A stretch of 8,831 nucleotides of DNA from Paracoccaceae bacterium (lineage in GTDB: Bacteria > Pseudomonadota > Alphaproteobacteria > Rhodobacterales > Rhodobacteraceae). The DNA is taken from assembly GCA_020832725.1 (NCBI GenBank), contig JAFIEC010000242.1, forward strand, positions 1 to 8,831, given 5' to 3'. The position numbers and the translations under genes were made by a program. This document shows positions 5,887-8,831 of this stretch, one piece after another. Under the pieces are notes generated by a model, which worked only from the letters and a program-made list of their open reading frames with translations, had not been told where the DNA came from and did not search any database. Each line of letters begins with the position of its first letter. The first letter of the stretch is position 1.

Positions 5887-6804
5887 ATGAGCGATGCGCC
5901 ACTGACCTTCGCGCTTTCAGCGACCGCCGCAGGAGGCGATGACCCGACGCCTGACCGCATCTCCGTGCGCGATCATGTGCGCGAGGTGGAGATCGGCGCG
6001 TTCGCATCCGAACGTGGCGTGACCCAGCGGTTGCGCTTCAACGTGTTGCTGGAGGTGGTGCCTGGCGGTGCCGCCGAGACCGACGATGTGGACAAGGTCC
6101 TGTCCTACGATGTCATCCTCGGCGCCATCGATGCAGGCCTTGCAGGGGACCGCCTCAACCTTCTGGAGACGCTGGCAGAGCGTATCGCAGCGATCATCCT
6201 GACAGAGCCCAGAGCCTTGCGCGTGGCGCTGCGCATCGAGAAACTCGACCGGATTCCCGGCGCACTCGGGGTGGAAATCCTGCGCAGCAGGGCACCGGGG
6301 CAGAAATTGCGCGCCCTGCCGGTGGCAGCACAGACGGGCCCGCTTGTGCTGCTTCTGCCCGTGGCGGTGTGGCGCGGGTCCGAGGCGCTGGACTGGGCCC
6401 GCGCTGCGGGCGCAACCGGGCCTGCGGTGCTGGTCCTCGCACCACCCTCGCCCGCGATGCCCGCATGCGGAGACGCGGGGGCAGACAGGCACATCCGCCA
6501 CCTCGCGTCCGAACAGGCCGCCTGGCACCTGCTGGGTCGCCTTCGCGCAGAGATGTCCGATGTGGTGGTGGCCGACAGCCGCACCGAACTCGACTGGGCG
6601 CTCAAGACCGGGCGGCTGGCGCTCTGGGGCCCGGCGCGGATGCTGCGCGACAGCCCGACATCGCCCGCAGACGAGACACCCGAGGCGATGGCCGCCTGGC
6701 TGGCAGAGCGGGTCGGGGCGCGGGCGGCCCGTATCGCCGGTCCTGCGCGGGGCGGGCTCGCGGGGCTCGCCGCTCCGGCAGACATCCACCGGGCGGCGAC
6801 ATGA
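5887..6804 (+). CDS. folB: Dihydroneopterin aldolase with a long C-terminal extension
   Basis: FolB splits 7,8-dihydroneopterin into 6-hydroxymethyl-7,8-dihydropterin and glycolaldehyde in the cytoplasmic folate pathway. The catalytic domain covers about 23-135: RISVRDHVREVEIGAF, LSYDVI with Y74, LLETLAERI with E94, and RIEKLDRIPGALGVEI with K119. These fit the conserved Tyr, Glu and Lys of the family. Ordinary FolB is about 120 residues, but this protein has 305, so about 170 residues follow the aldolase. That part looks folded (alternating hydrophobic strands such as PLVLLLPVAVW and SDVVVAD), and DWALKTGRLALWGPARML (236-253) plus TPEAMAAWLAERVGAR (264-279) recall the C-terminal part of some amino-acid-kinase proteins. 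I recall similar long forms in Rhodobacteraceae. The start at 5887 has GAGG 9 nt upstream; an in-frame GTG at 5869 is less likely. The stop overlaps the folP start by 4 nt. Confidence 0.92.
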   Translation: MSDAPLTFALSATAAGGDDPTPDRISVRDHVREVEIGAFASERGVTQRLRFNVLLEVVPGGAAETDDVDKVLSYDVILGAIDAGLAGDRLNLLETLAERIAAIILTEPRALRVALRIEKLDRIPGALGVEILRSRAPGQKLRALPVAAQTGPLVLLLPVAVWRGSEALDWARAAGATGPAVLVLAPPSPAMPACGDAGADRHIRHLASEQAAWHLLGRLRAEMSDVVVADSRTELDWALKTGRLALWGPARMLRDSPTSPADETPEAMAAWLAERVGARAARIAGPARGGLAGLAAPADIHRAAT

Positions 6805-7874
6805 AGGGCCCCGCCGCCGCGATCCTGCGTCCCCTCGCCCAGCCGCGCGCCGATGCAGGTGCCGAGGCCCCGGCCCTTGCCGGAAGCACCTGCATCGCGT
6901 TTCGCGAGGTAGAGGCGCGAGTGCCCGGGCTGCCCCCCCGCCGCATGGCGTGGGACAGACTTGACCCCGAGGCGCTGACGCGGCTGAGCGGGGCGCGCCC
7001 GCCCCTGCTGGGCCGCGCCCTGTCTCGCCCGCTGATCATGGGGGTGGTCAATGTCACCCCCGACAGTTTCTCGGACGGCGGCCGGTTCTACGGCACCGAC
7101 CTGGCCGTTGCCCAAGGCCGGGCCCTGGCCGAAGCGGGTGCCGACCTCCTCGATGTCGGCGGCGAATCCACCCGGCCGGGTGCCGAGCCGGTATCCCCTG
7201 CTCAGGAAGCTGCACGGGTGCTGCCGGTCATCCTGGGGCTGCGGGCGGCAGTGCCGGAGGTGCCGATCTCCATCGACACGCGGAATGCCACGGTTGCCGC
7301 AGCGGCGCTGGAGGCGGGTGCCGCGATGATCAACGACGTCTCGGCCCTGACCCATGATGCAGACATGGCCCCGCTTGCCGCCAGTACAGGGGTACCATTG
7401 TGCCTCATGCATGCGCAGGGAGATCCGCGCACCATGCAGGACGACCCGCGCTATGGCGATGTGCTGGCGGAGGTCTGCGACTGGCTGGCCGGGCGTGTAG
7501 CCTTGGCGGAGTCATTCGGCATCGCGCGCTCGGCATTGCTGATCGATCCCGGCATCGGTTTCGGCAAGAACGTTCAGCACAACCTTGCCCTGATACGGGG
7601 GGTGTCGGCGCTGCATGACCTGGGCCTTCCGGTGCTGCTGGGCGTTTCGCGCAAGCGCTTCATCGGGGCGATCGGCAAGGAGGCGCGGGCCGACGGGCGG
7701 GTGCCCGGCTCGCTGGCAGCCGGCCTTGCGGGGCTGTCGCAGGGGGTGCATATTCTGCGGGTGCATGACGTGGCCGAAACCGTGCAGGCCCGGGCCCTCT
7801 GGGCTGCCATTCAGGACGCGGGGGCCGGAAGCGGGGCTGACAAGCCCCGCCTTTCCGGCGGGAGGCAGGTATGA
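6801..7874 (+). CDS. folP: Dihydropteroate synthase with an N-terminal extension
   Basis: FolP joins 6-hydroxymethyl-7,8-dihydropterin pyrophosphate to p-aminobenzoate to make dihydropteroate, and is the sulfonamide target. The TIM-barrel domain runs from about 77 to 340 of 357 residues. Signature 1 is MGVVNVTPDSFSDGG (80-94, with N84 the expected metal/pyrophosphate ligand). Signature 2 is GADLLDVGGESTRPGA (113-128). Later landmarks are SIDTR (157-161), INDVSA (177-182), IDPGIGFGK (248-256), SRKRFIG (283-289, with K285) and RVHD (320-323). All expected active-site segments are present. About 75 residues precede the barrel; this extra N-terminus is of unknown role and I recall it as common in Rhodobacteraceae. 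The start at 6801 overlaps the folB stop as ATGA, and the stop overlaps the glmM start the same way, so coupled translation is likely. Two strong hairpins lie within the gene, at its start and at its end. Confidence 0.95.
   Translation: MKGPAAAILRPLAQPRADAGAEAPALAGSTCIAFREVEARVPGLPPRRMAWDRLDPEALTRLSGARPPLLGRALSRPLIMGVVNVTPDSFSDGGRFYGTDLAVAQGRALAEAGADLLDVGGESTRPGAEPVSPAQEAARVLPVILGLRAAVPEVPISIDTRNATVAAAALEAGAAMINDVSALTHDADMAPLAASTGVPLCLMHAQGDPRTMQDDPRYGDVLAEVCDWLAGRVALAESFGIARSALLIDPGIGFGKNVQHNLALIRGVSALHDLGLPVLLGVSRKRFIGAIGKEARADGRVPGSLAAGLAGLSQGVHILRVHDVAETVQARALWAAIQDAGAGSGADKPRLSGGRQV
6851..6897 (+). repeat. Perfect 12-bp inverted repeat with a nested hairpin inside folP
   Basis: CGATGCAGGTGC (6851-6862) is the exact reverse complement of GCACCTGCATCG (6886-6897), with 23 nt between. 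Inside the loop, CCGGC (6870-6874) pairs with GCCGG (6879-6883) around a CCTT tetraloop. In RNA this makes a 12-bp stem, a small internal loop (7 and 2 nt) and a 5-bp cap. It lies 50 nt after the folP start codon, over codons 17-33 of the non-catalytic N-terminal extension. Confidence 0.85.
7831..7850 (+). repeat. GC-rich 8-bp hairpin just before the glmM start
   Basis: GCGGGGCT (7831-7838) and AGCCCCGC (7843-7850) pair perfectly around a GACA loop, ending 20 nt before the glmM ATG and inside the last codons of folP. The hairpin is followed by CTTTCC, which is too poor in T for a standard intrinsic terminator. It could act as a partial attenuator, an mRNA processing or stability element, or a ribosome-stalling structure near the GGAGG site of glmM. 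Confidence 0.7.
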
Positions 7875-8831
7875 GTCGCAGGTTCTTCGGAACGGACGGT
7901 GTGCGCGGGCGCGCCAATTCGCACCCCATGACGGCGGACATGGTCCTCCGGCTGGGTGCCGCTGTCGGCCGCTACTTCCGCCGTGGAGGTGCCAACGGGC
8001 ACCGTGTCGTCATCGGCAAGGATACCCGCCTGTCGGGCTACATGATCGAGACGGCACTGACCGCGGGGCTGACCTCCACGGGCATGAACGTACTGCTTCT
8101 GGGGCCAGTGCCAACCCCGGCCGTCGGGTATCTGACGCGCTCGATGCGGGCTGATCTGGGCATCATGATCTCGGCCAGCCACAACCCGGCGCACGATAAC
8201 GGCATCAAGCTGTTCGGGCCCGACGGCTTCAAGCTGTCGGATGCGGCAGAGACGGCGATCGAGGGTATCCTCGAGGTCGGCGCCGCCCCCGTGGACCCCG
8301 GCGAGATCGGACGCGCCCGGCGGATCGACGACGGGCTGGGACGCTACATCGAATACGTCAAGACGACCTTCCCCGCCCGCGCCCGTCTTGACGGTCTGCG
8401 CGTGGTCGTCGATTGCGCCCATGGTGCCGCCTATCGCGCGGCACCCGAAGTGCTGTGGGAACTGGGGGCCGAGGTGATCCCCCTGGGGGTCGCGCCGAAC
8501 GGGCACAACATCAACCGCAGCGTCGGTTCGACCGCGCCCGAAGCCGCTGCGGAAACCGTGCGGGAGCAAGGCGCGCATATGGGCATCTGTCTCGACGGAG
8601 ATGCCGACCGCCTCGTGCTGCTGGACGAGCGTGGCGAGGCGGCCGATGGCGACCAGATCATGGCGCTGCTGGCCCGCCGCTGGGCCGATGAAGGCAGGCT
8701 GCGCGAAGGGGTTCTGGTGGCGACGGTCATGTCCAACCTCGGGCTGGAGCGCCATCTGGAGGCCAATGGGCTGCGGCTGGAACGCACGGCGGTCGGGGAT
8801 CGCTATGTCGTCGAACGGATGCGCCAGGGCG
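7871..8831 (+). CDS. glmM: Phosphoglucosamine mutase, 3' end missing at the window edge
   Basis: GlmM interconverts glucosamine-6-phosphate and glucosamine-1-phosphate on the way to UDP-GlcNAc for peptidoglycan and lipopolysaccharide. The window holds 320 full codons of a family usually about 445-450 residues long. The N-terminal RRFFGTDGVRG (3-13) is diagnostic. The phosphoserine loop ISASHNP has the catalytic serine at S103, within the run NGIKLFGPDGFK. The metal-binding loop LDGDADR has D242, D244 and D246. The sugar-specificity segment and the C-terminal phosphate-binding domain lie beyond the right edge. The ATG at 7871 overlaps the folP stop (ATGA) and has GGAGG 5 nt upstream. folP-glmM adjacency is also known from Escherichia coli, which supports both calls. 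The phosphoserine motif and GTDGVRG favour GlmM over the general phosphomannomutase/phosphoglucomutase group. Confidence 0.96.
   Translation, partial: MSRRFFGTDGVRGRANSHPMTADMVLRLGAAVGRYFRRGGANGHRVVIGKDTRLSGYMIETALTAGLTSTGMNVLLLGPVPTPAVGYLTRSMRADLGIMISASHNPAHDNGIKLFGPDGFKLSDAAETAIEGILEVGAAPVDPGEIGRARRIDDGLGRYIEYVKTTFPARARLDGLRVVVDCAHGAAYRAAPEVLWELGAEVIPLGVAPNGHNINRSVGSTAPEAAAETVREQGAHMGICLDGDADRLVLLDERGEAADGDQIMALLARRWADEGRLREGVLVATVMSNLGLERHLEANGLRLERTAVGDRYVVERMRQG

Noticed and set aside
5917..7412. Long minus-strand open frames opposite folB and folP
   Set aside because: They are antisense to strongly conserved enzymes, overlap each other in different frames, and have low-complexity arginine- and alanine-rich translations.
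7811..8755. A minus-strand open frame of 314 codons opposite glmM
   Set aside because: It lies opposite the diagnostic GlmM motifs and its composition is typical of antisense frames in GC-rich DNA.
1..8831. Mobile elements, CRISPR arrays, tRNA or rRNA genes, toxin-antitoxin or defence genes
   Set aside because: I saw no transposase or integrase motifs, no spaced direct repeats, no structural RNA landmarks, and almost every base is taken up by recognisable housekeeping genes.

Overview
The window looks like chromosomal backbone DNA from a GC-rich alphaproteobacterium, most likely of the Rhodobacteraceae/Paracoccaceae type. This rests on remembered family features, because no database search was possible. 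The features are a cobS-cobT pair, a UbiE-like PmtA of the Rhodobacter kind, a FolB with a long C-terminal extension, a FolP with an N-terminal extension, and a folP-glmM junction. I saw no mobile element, CRISPR array, rRNA, tRNA or sign of recent transfer.

Layout: two gene sets diverge from a 77-bp spacer (5433-5509). The leftward set is a J-domain protein gene, psd, pssA, pmtA, cobS and cobT, with cobT running off the left edge. The rightward set is bolA, folB, folP and glmM, with glmM running off the right edge. Coding density is very high: the longest gaps are 106 bp (2524-2629) and 95 bp (5792-5886). No stretch over 300 bases lacks a gene.

Functions: PssA, Psd and PmtA together turn CDP-diacylglycerol into phosphatidylserine, then phosphatidylethanolamine, then phosphatidylcholine. 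A complete bacterial methylation route to PC is therefore packed into one tight cluster (3-nt gaps at both psd/pssA and pssA/pmtA). CobS and CobT are the AAA+ and VWA motor subunits of the aerobic cobaltochelatase for cobalamin synthesis; the large CobN subunit is not in the window. The J-domain protein and BolA flank the divergent spacer. FolB and FolP carry out consecutive-branch steps of folate synthesis, and GlmM makes glucosamine-1-phosphate for the cell wall. folB/folP and folP/glmM each share a 4-nt ATGA overlap, so these three are almost certainly one transcript and translationally coupled.

No clearly new multi-gene system is present. The most interesting points are: a perfect 12-bp inverted repeat with a nested second hairpin just inside folP (6851-6897); a perfect 8-bp GC-rich hairpin directly before the glmM start (7831-7850); the roughly 170-residue FolB extension, part of which resembles an amino-acid-kinase-type C-terminal segment; and the placement of the PC pathway between a J-domain gene and cobST.
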